From positions 1 to 5,901 of the forward strand of contig JAQSVY010000146.1 in assembly GCA_029266935.1 (NCBI GenBank): a stretch of DNA of 5,901 nucleotides, in the 5' to 3' direction. Below are positions 1 through 5,567 of the stretch, piece by piece. Origin of the DNA: Burkholderiales bacterium (lineage in GTDB: Bacteria; Pseudomonadota; Gammaproteobacteria; Burkholderiales; SG8-39). The notes beneath the pieces were generated by a model. The model was not told the origin of the DNA. It did no database searches and worked only from the letters and a program-made list of their open reading frames with translations. Position 1 is the stretch's first letter; every line of letters starts with the position of its first letter. The position numbers and the translations under genes were made by a program.

Positions 1-430
1 CCAGCGGCCCGGCCGAGCCGGAGAACGAGAAGCCGAGCGCGAGCCAGGAGAAGTTCATCGCCCGGCGCTCCGGGCCCCCATAGGCGCCGAACACGCTGTT
101 CATGGCGATGTGGACGAGCATGAATGCGGTGCCTAGCAGGGTGCTCGAAAAATAAAGCGTCATGAGGTCGGGGAAAGCGAAAGGCAACGCGTTGCCCAGC
201 ACCAGGGCGGCGAAGGCGCCGGCGAGCGGCCGGGTCGGTCCGACGCGGTCGATGAGCCGTCCGGTCGCCACCGAGAGCAGCATCGGCAGCGCGGCAAAGA
301 GGGAAAGCAGCAGGCCGGCGGTGAAGGCCGAGGCACCGAGCTCGAGGGCGAACAGCGTCGTCGCCATGCGCGCGCCCACGAATGCGATGTGGCCGAGCGC
401 GTTGAGCGTTACGAAGTAAAGGATCGCCAA
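1..430 (-). CDS. MFS transporter, N-terminal part (runs off the left edge)
   Basis: This is the N-terminal 143 residues of a major facilitator superfamily permease of the inner membrane. The reading frame is strongly hydrophobic, with helix-like stretches around residues 2-20, 35-55, 68-87 and 90-113. The loop between helices 2 and 3 carries GRLIDRVGPTRP (57-68), which matches the MFS signature GxLaDrxGrk. The rest of the protein lies beyond position 1, so the substrate cannot be told. The start is a problem. The frame is open only back to a TGA at 452-454 inside the neighbouring palindrome, and it contains no ATG before residue 22. I chose TTG at 430-428 because it keeps helix 1, but it has no Shine-Dalgarno sequence. 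Two ATGs at 444-442 and 440-438 are out of frame. One extra base in the CCC run near 431-433 would give a natural MNAAPLAILYF start. The gene may therefore be frameshifted, affected by a sequencing error, or 5'-damaged by the repeat. Confidence 0.75.
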   Translation of the reverse strand, partial: MAILYFVTLNALGHIAFVGARMATTLFALELGASAFTAGLLLSLFAALPMLLSVATGRLIDRVGPTRPLAGAFAALVLGNALPFAFPDLMTLYFSSTLLGTAFMLVHIAMNSVFGAYGGPERRAMNFSWLALGFSFSGSAGPL

Positions 431-444
431 CGGGCCGCATTCAT

Positions 445-513
445 AAAGGGGTCAGAGCAATTTTCCTGGATCCGCAGGATACGCGGCGTTCGGAAAATTG
501 CTCTGACCCCTTT
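445..513. repeat. REPIN-like 69-bp palindromic element with perfect 22-bp arms
   Basis: Left arm 445-466 (starting AAAGGGGTCAGAGCAATTTT) and right arm 492-513 are exact reverse complements over 22 bp, separated by 25 bp. The spacer holds a smaller stem, CCGC (472-475) with GCGG (483-486). The right arm supplies two bases of the kinase TAA stop (512-514). The left arm directly abuts an ATG of the downstream transporter (444-442), so the element is the intergenic region. From memory, GGGGTCAGAG...AATTTTC motifs recur in proteobacterial genomes near REP-associated Y1 transposases (RAYTs). No such transposase is in this window, so mobility by that route is inferred. As RNA the stem is very stable and could block read-through or protect the 3' end of the kinase message, but no T-run follows it as in an intrinsic terminator. 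Confidence 0.85.
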
Positions 514-3500
514 AGTGGAGGTGGGTCTTCAGCAGTCCGTAGAGAAGATCAGGTTCGACGGGCTTGTGCACCAGCGCACAGACGCCGGCCGCCTCGAGGT
601 CGCGCGGCGTGATGCGCTCGCTGTGGCCGGTATAGAGGATCACCGGCAGGCCGGGGCGCGCCGCGGCGAGCTCGCGCGCGAGGCTGATGCCGGTGATGCC
701 GGGCATGGTCTGGTCGAGGATGACGAGGTCGTAGGCGTCGGGCTGGCGTGAAAGGCGCTCGATGACGCCCAGGGGTCGGGCGAGCACGGTGGCGGCGATG
801 CCCCAGCTCTCGAGCAGCTCGCCCATGAACTGGCCGACCGATTCCTCGTCGTCGACGACCAGCACGCGCCCGCGCAGGCGCGCGCGCGCGCGCGATGGCG
901 CCCGCGCGGCCGGCCCGCCCTGATCGGCTGCGACCGCTTCGAGCGCCGGCAGGAAGATGCGGAAGCGGCTGCCCTCGCGCGGCGCGCTCTCGACCACGAC
1001 GTGGCCGCCGTGGTCGTGCACGATGCCGTGCACCATGGCGAGGCCCATGCCGCTGCCGCGCCCGACCTCCTTGGTGGTGTAGAAGGGCTCGAACATGCGC
1101 TCGAGCACCTGCGGCGCGATGCCCGAGCCGGTGTCGGCGACAAGCTGCGCCGGGCGCACCGTGACATCGATGTGGCCGATGCCGGCGGTCGCGTCGCGGG
1201 CGTTGATGAGCAGGTTCATCAGCACCTGCTCGATCTGCACGGGGTCCACCATCACGGCCGGCGCTTCCTCGGCCTGCGCGCGCACCTCCAGGGTGGCGGG
1301 CAGCGTGCCGCGCATGAGCTTCAGCGACTGCTCGACGGTAGCGGCGAGCGAGACCGGGCGCGGCTTGCCGCGCTGGCCGCGACTGAAGGTGAGCATCTGC
1401 TGGATCAGGTCGCGCGCGCGGCGGCTGGAGGCGAGGGCCTGCTCGAGGTGCGAGGCGAGCCTCGCGTCGGCGCCGGCGGCGCGCTCGGCGGCGAGCGCGA
1501 CGTAGCCCATGATGCTGGTGAGCAGGTTGTTGAAATCGTGGGCGATGCCTCCGGTCAGCTGGCCGAGCGCCTCCATCTTCTGCGCCTGGCGCAGCCGCGA
1601 CTCGAGCGCCTTGCGCTCGCTCAGGTCGCGGCCGATGTAGAGCACGTGCGGCTCGCCCTTGTGCCGGATCGGCACACCGCGAAGCTCGACGTCATGATGG
1701 CTGCCGTCCTTCCGCACCCGCACGGTCTCGAGCATGATCGTCTCGCCGGCGAGCGCTCGCGCATGCAGCGCCTTGATCTGGGCATCCATCTCCGGCGGGT
1801 TGGCGACCACGTGATCGCGGCCGAGCACCTCCTCGCGCGCGTAGCCGCTCATCGCCTCGTAGGCCGGGTTGACGTCGACGATGCGGAACCCGGCGTCGCG
1901 CAGGACCAGCGCGTCGGCGGCAGCGTTGAAGATGGCGCGGTACTGCTCCTCGCTCGCGCGCAGCAGCTCTTCCTCGGTCTTGCGCGCCGTGATATCGCGC
2001 CCGATGTAGAGTACGTGCGGCTTGCCCCGGTGCAGGATCGGCACGCCGCGCGTCTCGATGTTGAAGCGCTCGCCGTTCTTGCGCCGCGCGCGCGCCTCGA
2101 ACATGACGTTCTCGCCGGCGAGGGCGCGCGCGTGCAGCTTGCGCACGTGCTCGTTCAGCTCCGGCGGGCTCATGGTGAGAGAAGTAAGTCCGATCGCCTC
2201 GGCGCGGCTGCGCCCGCTCATGCGCTCGTAGGCGGGATTGACGTCCACGACGCGGAAGTCGGCGTCGCGCAGCACCAAGGAGTCGGCGCTGGCATTGAAA
2301 ATGGCGCGGTACTGCTCCTCGCTCGCGCGCAGCGCCTGCTCGGCGCTGCGGCGCGCGGTGATGTCGCGCAGCGACGCGAGCACGTGCCGCTCTCCGCGGT
2401 GCACGAACGGGATGGTGGTGATCTCCACGAGGACGGGCTCGCCACTTTTCGTCACCGCCTGGAGCTCCGCGCTGCCGCTCTCCCCGGCGAGTGCGCGGCG
2501 CACGAGCTCGAGGCGGCGCTCGGAATACGCCGCCGGTATCGCGCGGTCGTCGTAGCTCTGACCCACGACCTCCTCGTGCGTCCAACCGAACATGCGCTCA
2601 TATGCGGGGTTGACGTCGACGCGCCGCAACGACGGATCCCAGAGGACCAGCGCGTCGGCCGAGGCGTTGAACATCGCGCGGTACTGCTCCTCGCTCGCGC
2701 GCAGCGCCTGCTCGGCGCTGCGGCGCGCCGTGATATCGCGCGCGATGGCGAGGACGTGCGGCTCGCCGCGGTGCACGAACGGAATGGTGGTCACCTCGGC
2801 GGTAAACCGCTCGCCGTTCTTGCGCACCGCTTCGAGCTCGACGCGGCAGGTCTCGCCGGCGAGGGAGCGGCGCACCAGGGCGAGGCGCCGCGCGACGTAC
2901 TCGGGCGGCATGACGCGCTCGTAGCCCCGGCCGAGCACCTCCTCCCGCGTCCAGCCGTAGATGCGCTCGTAGGCAGGATTTACGTCGACGCGACGCAGCG
3001 ACGAGTCCCACAGTATCAGCGCGTCGGCGGAAGCGTTGAAGATGGCCCGGTACTGCGCCTCGCTCGCGGCGAGCGCCTGCTCGCCGCCGGCGCGCTGCAG
3101 CTCGGCGGCGGCGCGCACGGCGAAGATCTTCAGGGTTGCCTCGGTCAGCTCGCGCTCGGGGAGCGGTCCGCGGTCCATTACCGCCATCAGGCCGAGCTGC
3201 GAGCCGGCCGCATCGTTGAGTGAGTAGGCGGCGTAGCTGTCGAAGCCCTTCGCCCGGAACATCGTGCCGGGGGCGAATTCCTCCGCCGCCCCCGAGCCGA
3301 CGTAGCGGAACTCGCGCCCGAGGACCCCGGCGCACGGCGTGCGCGCGAGCTCGTACTCGAAGCTGGCGAGCAGCCGGTTGTCGACCCAGGTGGCGAGGGT
3401 GCGCATGCGCGCGCGCTCCTCGCCGACGAAGACCGAAATCATCACCGCCTGCACGCCGAGGCTGTGCGCAAGGAGCCGCGCCAGCTCGCCGAACACGTCG

Positions 3501-3562
3501 GGTCCGCCCGCGCTGGAGACGGCGAGGGCGGCGGCGCGCAGTGCTTCGCTTGAGCGATCCAT
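512..3562 (-). CDS. Hybrid sensor histidine kinase: GAF, four PAS, HisKA, HATPase_c, receiver
   Basis: 1016-aa cytoplasmic kinase that would autophosphorylate on a histidine in response to an internal signal. Domains in order: GAF-like (about 20-157), four PAS (about 166-288, 289-412, 413-535, 536-652), HisKA (about 660-728), HATPase_c (about 770-874) and a C-terminal receiver (898-1016). His675 sits in [10 protein letters not shown]. The N box is NLLINARDA (Asn787), the G1 box is DTGSG (810-814), the F region is FEPFYTTKE and the G2 box is [10 protein letters not shown]. The receiver has Asp904/Asp905, phosphoacceptor Asp950 ([10 protein letters not shown]), Thr978 and Lys1000. There is no signal peptide or membrane helix. 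ATG at 3562-3560 was chosen because GAF homology begins soon after it. The frame extends upstream to 3775, but that part overlaps the regulator gene and is Arg-rich and unlike any domain. The ribosome site is weak. It lies 77 nt downstream of the regulator gene in the same operon. Oddity: only about eight residues (TVRPAQLV) separate the IDV strand from the G1 box, shorter than usual. Confidence 0.95.
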   Translation of the reverse strand: MDRSSEALRAAALAVSSAGGPDVFGELARLLAHSLGVQAVMISVFVGEERARMRTLATWVDNRLLASFEYELARTPCAGVLGREFRYVGSGAAEEFAPGTMFRAKGFDSYAAYSLNDAAGSQLGLMAVMDRGPLPERELTEATLKIFAVRAAAELQRAGGEQALAASEAQYRAIFNASADALILWDSSLRRVDVNPAYERIYGWTREEVLGRGYERVMPPEYVARRLALVRRSLAGETCRVELEAVRKNGERFTAEVTTIPFVHRGEPHVLAIARDITARRSAEQALRASEEQYRAMFNASADALVLWDPSLRRVDVNPAYERMFGWTHEEVVGQSYDDRAIPAAYSERRLELVRRALAGESGSAELQAVTKSGEPVLVEITTIPFVHRGERHVLASLRDITARRSAEQALRASEEQYRAIFNASADSLVLRDADFRVVDVNPAYERMSGRSRAEAIGLTSLTMSPPELNEHVRKLHARALAGENVMFEARARRKNGERFNIETRGVPILHRGKPHVLYIGRDITARKTEEELLRASEEQYRAIFNAAADALVLRDAGFRIVDVNPAYEAMSGYAREEVLGRDHVVANPPEMDAQIKALHARALAGETIMLETVRVRKDGSHHDVELRGVPIRHKGEPHVLYIGRDLSERKALESRLRQAQKMEALGQLTGGIAHDFNNLLTSIMGYVALAAERAAGADARLASHLEQALASSRRARDLIQQMLTFSRGQRGKPRPVSLAATVEQSLKLMRGTLPATLEVRAQAEEAPAVMVDPVQIEQVLMNLLINARDATAGIGHIDVTVRPAQLVADTGSGIAPQVLERMFEPFYTTKEVGRGSGMGLAMVHGIVHDHGGHVVVESAPREGSRFRIFLPALEAVAADQGGPAARAPSRARARLRGRVLVVDDEESVGQFMGELLESWGIAATVLARPLGVIERLSRQPDAYDLVILDQTMPGITGISLARELAAARPGLPVILYTGHSERITPRDLEAAGVCALVHKPVEPDLLYGLLKTHLH
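1607..3067 (-). repeat. Four tandem PAS-coding units of about 369-372 bp inside the kinase gene
   Basis: Each unit begins with ASEAQYRA or ASEEQYRA followed by an (I/M)FNA(S/A)AD block, then VDVNPAYE, and ends in GRDITAR-like sequence. Unit starts are at residues 166, 289, 413 and 536, a period of 123-124 residues. DNA identity is striking at the linkers: 2304-2356 and 2676-2728 are identical over 53 bp, and 1935-1964 matches the first 30 bp of that block. The fourth copy near 3045 is more diverged. PAS1 and PAS2 resemble each other ([23 protein letters not shown]), and PAS3 resembles PAS4 ([14 protein letters not shown]). This suggests duplication in more than one step, with recent duplication or gene conversion keeping the linkers alike. 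Confidence 0.9.
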
Positions 3563-3639
3563 GTCCGGCGGCAGTCTAGCCGCTTCGGCGCCGCGTGGGA
3601 GGGGTGTTACCCGCCGGCTACGGCGCTGAAACAATCCGG

Positions 3640-4350
3640 TTACTTTTCGCCGGGGACGAACATGTAGCCGGCGCCGCGCACGGTGCGGATGGCGCGCGGA
3701 TGGTCGGGATCTACCTCCACCTTGCGCCGCAGGCGCGTGACGCGGATGTCGATCGAACGGTCGAAAGGCTCCCATTCACGATTGCGCGTCATGGTGAGGA
3801 GCTGATCGCGCGAGAGCACCTGGTTGGGCCGGTCGATGAAGGCCTTGAGGAGGTCGAACTCCATCGCCGTGAGTGGGATCTCGTTGCCTTTGGCGTCGCT
3901 GAGCTGGCGCGACTTCATGTCGAGGAAGCAGCGTCCCACGTTCACCCGGGCTTCCTTGCCGGACGGTTTCGCCGTCTTGCGGCTTTCGATGCGCCTTAGA
4001 ACGCTCTTGAGTCGGGCCCTCAGCTCGCGCGGGTCGAAGGGCTTGGCAATGTAGTCGTCGGCGCCGACTTCCAGCCCGGCGACGCGGTCGACCACGTCGC
4101 CGGCGCCGGTGACCATGATGATGGCCACGTCGTAGCGCTCGCGCACGAAGCGCGCGAGCGTGAGGCCGTCCTCGCCCGGCAGCCCGATGTCGAGCAGCAC
4201 CGCGGCGGGCACCTCGCGCTCGAGTTCCGTGCGCATCTCCTTGCCGCTCGCCGCCTGGGCCACCTCGTAGCCGTGCTCGGCGAGGTACTCGGCGAGCATC
4301 CGCCGGATCGCCGGATCGTCGTCCACCACCAGAACGCGCGCTGTTGCCAT
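3640..4350 (-). CDS. OmpR/PhoB-family response regulator (receiver plus winged helix)
   Basis: 236-aa DNA-binding response regulator. The receiver domain (about 4-118) has the acidic pair Asp10/Asp11, phosphoacceptor Asp54 in VLLDIGLPGEDG, Thr81 and Lys103-Pro104. The C-terminal winged helix (about 135-233) has LTAMEFDLLKAFIDRPNQVL, then the recognition region DRSIDIRVTRLRRKVEVDP, then the wing IRTVRGAGYMFVP. This resembles OmpR itself more than PhoB, judged by eye. The start is ambiguous. ATG at 4350-4348 gives the usual MATARVLVVDDD opening. An in-frame ATG at 4368-4366 adds six residues, but its following codons look like a -10 box (TATAAA). Neither start has a Shine-Dalgarno sequence. It is the first gene of an operon with the hybrid kinase, its likely partner, and it faces the DUF1127-globin gene string across an 83-bp gap, a common arrangement for autoregulation and divergent control. 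Target genes are not shown by the sequence. Confidence 0.95.
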   Translation of the reverse strand: MATARVLVVDDDPAIRRMLAEYLAEHGYEVAQAASGKEMRTELEREVPAAVLLDIGLPGEDGLTLARFVRERYDVAIIMVTGAGDVVDRVAGLEVGADDYIAKPFDPRELRARLKSVLRRIESRKTAKPSGKEARVNVGRCFLDMKSRQLSDAKGNEIPLTAMEFDLLKAFIDRPNQVLSRDQLLTMTRNREWEPFDRSIDIRVTRLRRKVEVDPDHPRAIRTVRGAGYMFVPGEK

Positions 4351-4359
4351 GCCGGGGAT

Positions 4360-4365
4360 TTTATA
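4360..4365 (-). promoter_or_regulatory. Possible -10 box for the regulator-kinase operon
   Basis: Read on the minus strand this is TATAAA, five of six bases matching the sigma-70 -10 consensus and AT-rich against a GC-rich background. A weak -35 candidate, GAAACA (4387-4382), lies 16 bp upstream and matches three of six consensus bases. Transcription would begin near 4350-4353, almost on top of the ATG at 4350. That would imply a leaderless or near-leaderless message, in keeping with the absent ribosome site. If translation starts at 4368 instead, this is coding sequence and the promoter lies elsewhere. Confidence 0.35.
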
Positions 4366-4372
4366 CAAGCCG

Positions 4373-4397
4373 GAAACAAACTGTTTCGCAGGCGAAA
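4373..4397. promoter_or_regulatory. Nested palindromes in the divergent promoter, possible operator
   Basis: GAAAC (4373-4377) and GTTTC (4383-4387) form an inverted repeat with a 5-bp spacer. The second arm also belongs to TTTCGC-AG-GCGAAA (4384-4397), a perfect 6+6 bp inverted repeat with a 2-bp spacer. The three alternating half-sites lie midway between the divergent starts and overlap the weak -35 of the regulator operon. A dimeric regulator, possibly the neighbouring OmpR-type protein, could bind here. That role is inferred. OmpR-family proteins more often use direct repeats, so another repressor is also possible. Confidence 0.4.
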
Positions 4398-4433
4398 TCG
4401 GCGCGATACGCGTGCGCCGTACGCTGCGCTCCC

Positions 4434-4613
4434 ATGAAAACCATCCTCAAGCGCATTACCGAAAGCGTCCGCCGGGCCTGGCAGCGGCGGGAAACCGAAC
4501 GGCAGCTCGCCCAGCTCGACGCCCGCATGCTGCGTGACATCGGCCTGGAGAGCTGGAGCAGCGGCCAGGCCGCCGCGCGCGTCTGGGCGCATCGCATCGG
4601 TGTCTACAACTGA
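4434..4613 (+). CDS. DUF1127 small basic protein
   Basis: 59-aa protein with the DUF1127 core LAQLDARMLRDIGLESW at residues 25-41, where the family consensus is roughly L..L.d..L.DIGl.r. The N-terminus is basic (KTILKRITESVRRAWQRR), as is usual for these mini-proteins. The family is widespread in proteobacteria. Some alphaproteobacterial members bind RNA and affect phosphate, carbon or stress responses, but no function is established for this one. ATG at 4434 gives the family's usual length. The frame is open further upstream to 4344, but that adds residues unlike the family and overlaps the divergent regulator gene. No Shine-Dalgarno sequence precedes it. It is the first gene of the plus-strand string, and its stop is 14 bp before the start of the DUF2917 gene. 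Confidence 0.9.
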   Translation: MKTILKRITESVRRAWQRRETERQLAQLDARMLRDIGLESWSSGQAAARVWAHRIGVYN

Positions 4614-4614
4614 A

Positions 4615-4620
4615 AAGGAG
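4615..4620 (+). promoter_or_regulatory. Shine-Dalgarno site AAGGAG for the DUF2917 gene
   Basis: AAGGAG ends 7 nt before the GTG at 4628. It sits just after the DUF1127 stop codon and settles the choice of the GTG over the in-frame ATG at 4667. Confidence 0.8.
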
Positions 4621-4627
4621 AACGCCA

Positions 4628-5032
4628 GTGAACGCGAACGAGTACGTCGTGCAGGGCAGTATCCCCATGACGCGCGGCAGCATCCTGCGCGTCGAAGACG
4701 GGCGTGACCTGACACTGTACGTCTGGGAAGGCGCGGTGTGGCTGACGCAGGAAGGCGACCCTCGCGACCGCTATGTCGGCCCCGGCGAGTGGTTCCGCCT
4801 CGATCGCCACGGCGTCGCCATCGCTCACGCCACGCAGCGCACCGTGGTGACCATCGCCGCGCCCACCCCTGAGCTCTATGCCAGCCGCATCATGCTCGCC
4901 AAGGCGGGGAGCGCCGTGCCGGTCGAGCTCTACACCGCCGCGAACGCCAGCGCCTCGATCGGCGCCCGCCTGAGCCGCTTCTGGGCCCGACTGTTCGCCC
5001 CTCACGTGAGACCCACAACCGCAGCTCTCTAG
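4628..5032 (+). CDS. DUF2917 domain protein
   Basis: 134-aa protein. Residues about 13-75 carry the DUF2917 pattern: an N-terminal strand MTRGSILRVEDGRDLTLYV, then GAVWLTQEGDPRDRYVGPGE (35-54), then WFRLDRHGVAIAHA. The central GxVWLTxEGDxxDxxxxxGE run is the hallmark I recognise. The biochemical function of the family is not known. The repeated short strands suggest a small beta-barrel or cupin-like fold, which is inference. Residues 80-134 form a C-terminal tail outside the domain, with an amphipathic, basic stretch IGARLSRFWARLF (111-123) that could contact a partner or the membrane. It starts at GTG 4628, supported by a strong ribosome site. DUF1127 and DUF2917 genes are, from memory, often neighbours in betaproteobacteria, so this pair may be a functional unit. 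Confidence 0.88.
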   Translation: MNANEYVVQGSIPMTRGSILRVEDGRDLTLYVWEGAVWLTQEGDPRDRYVGPGEWFRLDRHGVAIAHATQRTVVTIAAPTPELYASRIMLAKAGSAVPVELYTAANASASIGARLSRFWARLFAPHVRPTTAAL

Positions 5033-5035
5033 GGA
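5031..5035 (+). promoter_or_regulatory. Shine-Dalgarno-like AGGGA before the short ORF at 5043
   Basis: AGGGA lies 7 nt upstream of ATG 5043 and overlaps the DUF2917 stop codon (5030-5032). It serves the 10-codon ORF rather than the acetyltransferase GTG at 5072, which has no comparable site of its own. Confidence 0.5.
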
Positions 5036-5042
5036 CGACTCC

Positions 5043-5075
5043 ATGGAACTGAACCCAGAGTCGATCGTGTCGTGA
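5043..5075 (+). CDS. 10-codon ORF MELNPESIVS overlapping the acetyltransferase start
   Basis: ATG at 5043 follows a good ribosome site and reads MELNPESIVS, then a TGA at 5073-5075 that overlaps the GTG start of the acetyltransferase (5072-5074) as GTGA. Two readings fit. It may be a short upstream ORF that couples translation into the acetyltransferase by stop/start re-initiation. It may instead be the true N-terminus of the acetyltransferase, split from it by a one-base loss or a sequencing error, since one extra base would join the frames. The sequence resembles no known leader peptide: it has no run of one amino acid and no attenuator stem nearby. Confidence 0.4.
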   Translation: MELNPESIVS

Positions 5076-5551
5076 GGCTGCAGCTCTACCCGGGCAGGGA
5101 GGTCTCCGTCGCGCCGCTGCGCTCGCACGAGGCCGCGGCGGTGCAGGAGTTCGTGCGGCGCCTGTCGCTGCAGTCGCGGCGCGAGCGGTTCTTCGCGCCG
5201 GTCAGCGAGCTCTCGCCGGACGCGCTCGCGCGCGTGATCTCGAGCCCCGGCCTGAGCGTCGCCGCCTGGCACGGCGGACGCATCGTCGCGCTGGCGCAGT
5301 ACGCGCGTGGCGCCGCGGAGGCCGAGTTCGCCGTAGTTGTCGCCGACCACTGGCGCGGCCAGGGGCTGGGCGAAGCGCTGCTCGGGCTGCTCGTCTCCGA
5401 CGCGCGCCGGGCGGGGGTGAGGACGCTCGCCGGCCTGGCGCTCGCCGGCAACCGGGCGATGCGGGCCCTGGCCCGAAAGCTTGGCTTCGCCCTGCGCCGC
5501 GACGAGGATCCGGACCTCGTGCGCATGGAATGCATGCTCGCAAACGTTTAA
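5072..5551 (+). CDS. GNAT-family N-acetyltransferase
   Basis: 159-aa acetyl-CoA-dependent acyltransferase of the GNAT fold. The N-terminal pattern LYPGREVSVAPLRSHEAAAVQEFVRRLSLQSRRERFF (5-41) matches the opening of Pat-like protein acetyltransferase domains (xxDGxxVxIRPlrpeD...LSpeSRyxRF). Motif A, the acetyl-CoA pyrophosphate loop, is WRGQGLGEALL (94-104), fitting Q/RxxGxG/A. The distal part has GNRAMRALARKLGF (126-139), typical of motif B. The substrate is unknown and could be a protein or a small molecule. There is no CoA-ligase-like domain as in full-length Pat, so this is a single-domain member. GTG at 5072 is the only usable start in the frame after the TAG at 5030-5032. It overlaps the stop of the short ORF at 5043. 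The globin gene follows after 16 bp, so the two are probably co-transcribed. Confidence 0.9.
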   Translation: MRLQLYPGREVSVAPLRSHEAAAVQEFVRRLSLQSRRERFFAPVSELSPDALARVISSPGLSVAAWHGGRIVALAQYARGAAEAEFAVVVADHWRGQGLGEALLGLLVSDARRAGVRTLAGLALAGNRAMRALARKLGFALRRDEDPDLVRMECMLANV

Positions 5552-5554
5552 ACG

Positions 5555-5560
5555 AAAGGA
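5555..5560 (+). promoter_or_regulatory. Shine-Dalgarno site AAAGGA for the globin gene
   Basis: AAAGGA ends 7 nt before ATG 5568 and lies in the 16-bp gap after the acetyltransferase stop. It confirms the globin start. Confidence 0.75.
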
Positions 5561-5567
5561 ACATCAG

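Noticed and set aside
878..894. 17-bp run of alternating GC in the kinase gene
   Set aside because: It encodes the Arg/Ala linker (RARAR) between the ATPase and receiver domains. It might be slippage-prone, but nothing indicates phase variation: a dinucleotide run this short in a GC-rich gene is unremarkable.
1935..3067. Regularly spaced repeats that might suggest a CRISPR-like array
   Set aside because: The repeats are about 370 bp apart and lie in one continuous reading frame that encodes PAS domains, so they are protein-domain duplications.
1001..3223. A 740-codon open frame on the plus strand, antisense to the kinase gene
   Set aside because: It is the mirror of the GC-rich, repeated PAS-coding sequence. 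Its product is rich in His, Arg, Ala and Val without any recognisable domain, and the minus-strand frame encodes clear GAF, PAS and kinase motifs.
3612..3625. Small hairpin CGCCG-loop-CGGCG between the regulator and kinase genes
   Set aside because: A 5-bp stem in such GC-rich DNA is expected by chance, and no T-run follows it on the minus strand, so I do not call it a terminator.
3563..3775. Possible 71-residue N-terminal extension of the kinase
   Set aside because: It overlaps the regulator's C-terminal coding region by more than 130 bp, is Arg/Pro-rich and domain-free. The GAF homology starts just after the ATG at 3562.
4344..4433. Possible 30-residue N-terminal extension of the DUF1127 protein
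   Set aside because: It would run from inside the divergent regulator gene across the promoter region, and family members are typically about 50-70 residues, matching the start at 4434.
4604..5350. A 248-codon minus-strand open frame opposite the DUF2917 and acetyltransferase genes
   Set aside because: It is a shadow frame. The plus strand has well-placed ribosome sites and two recognisable protein families there.
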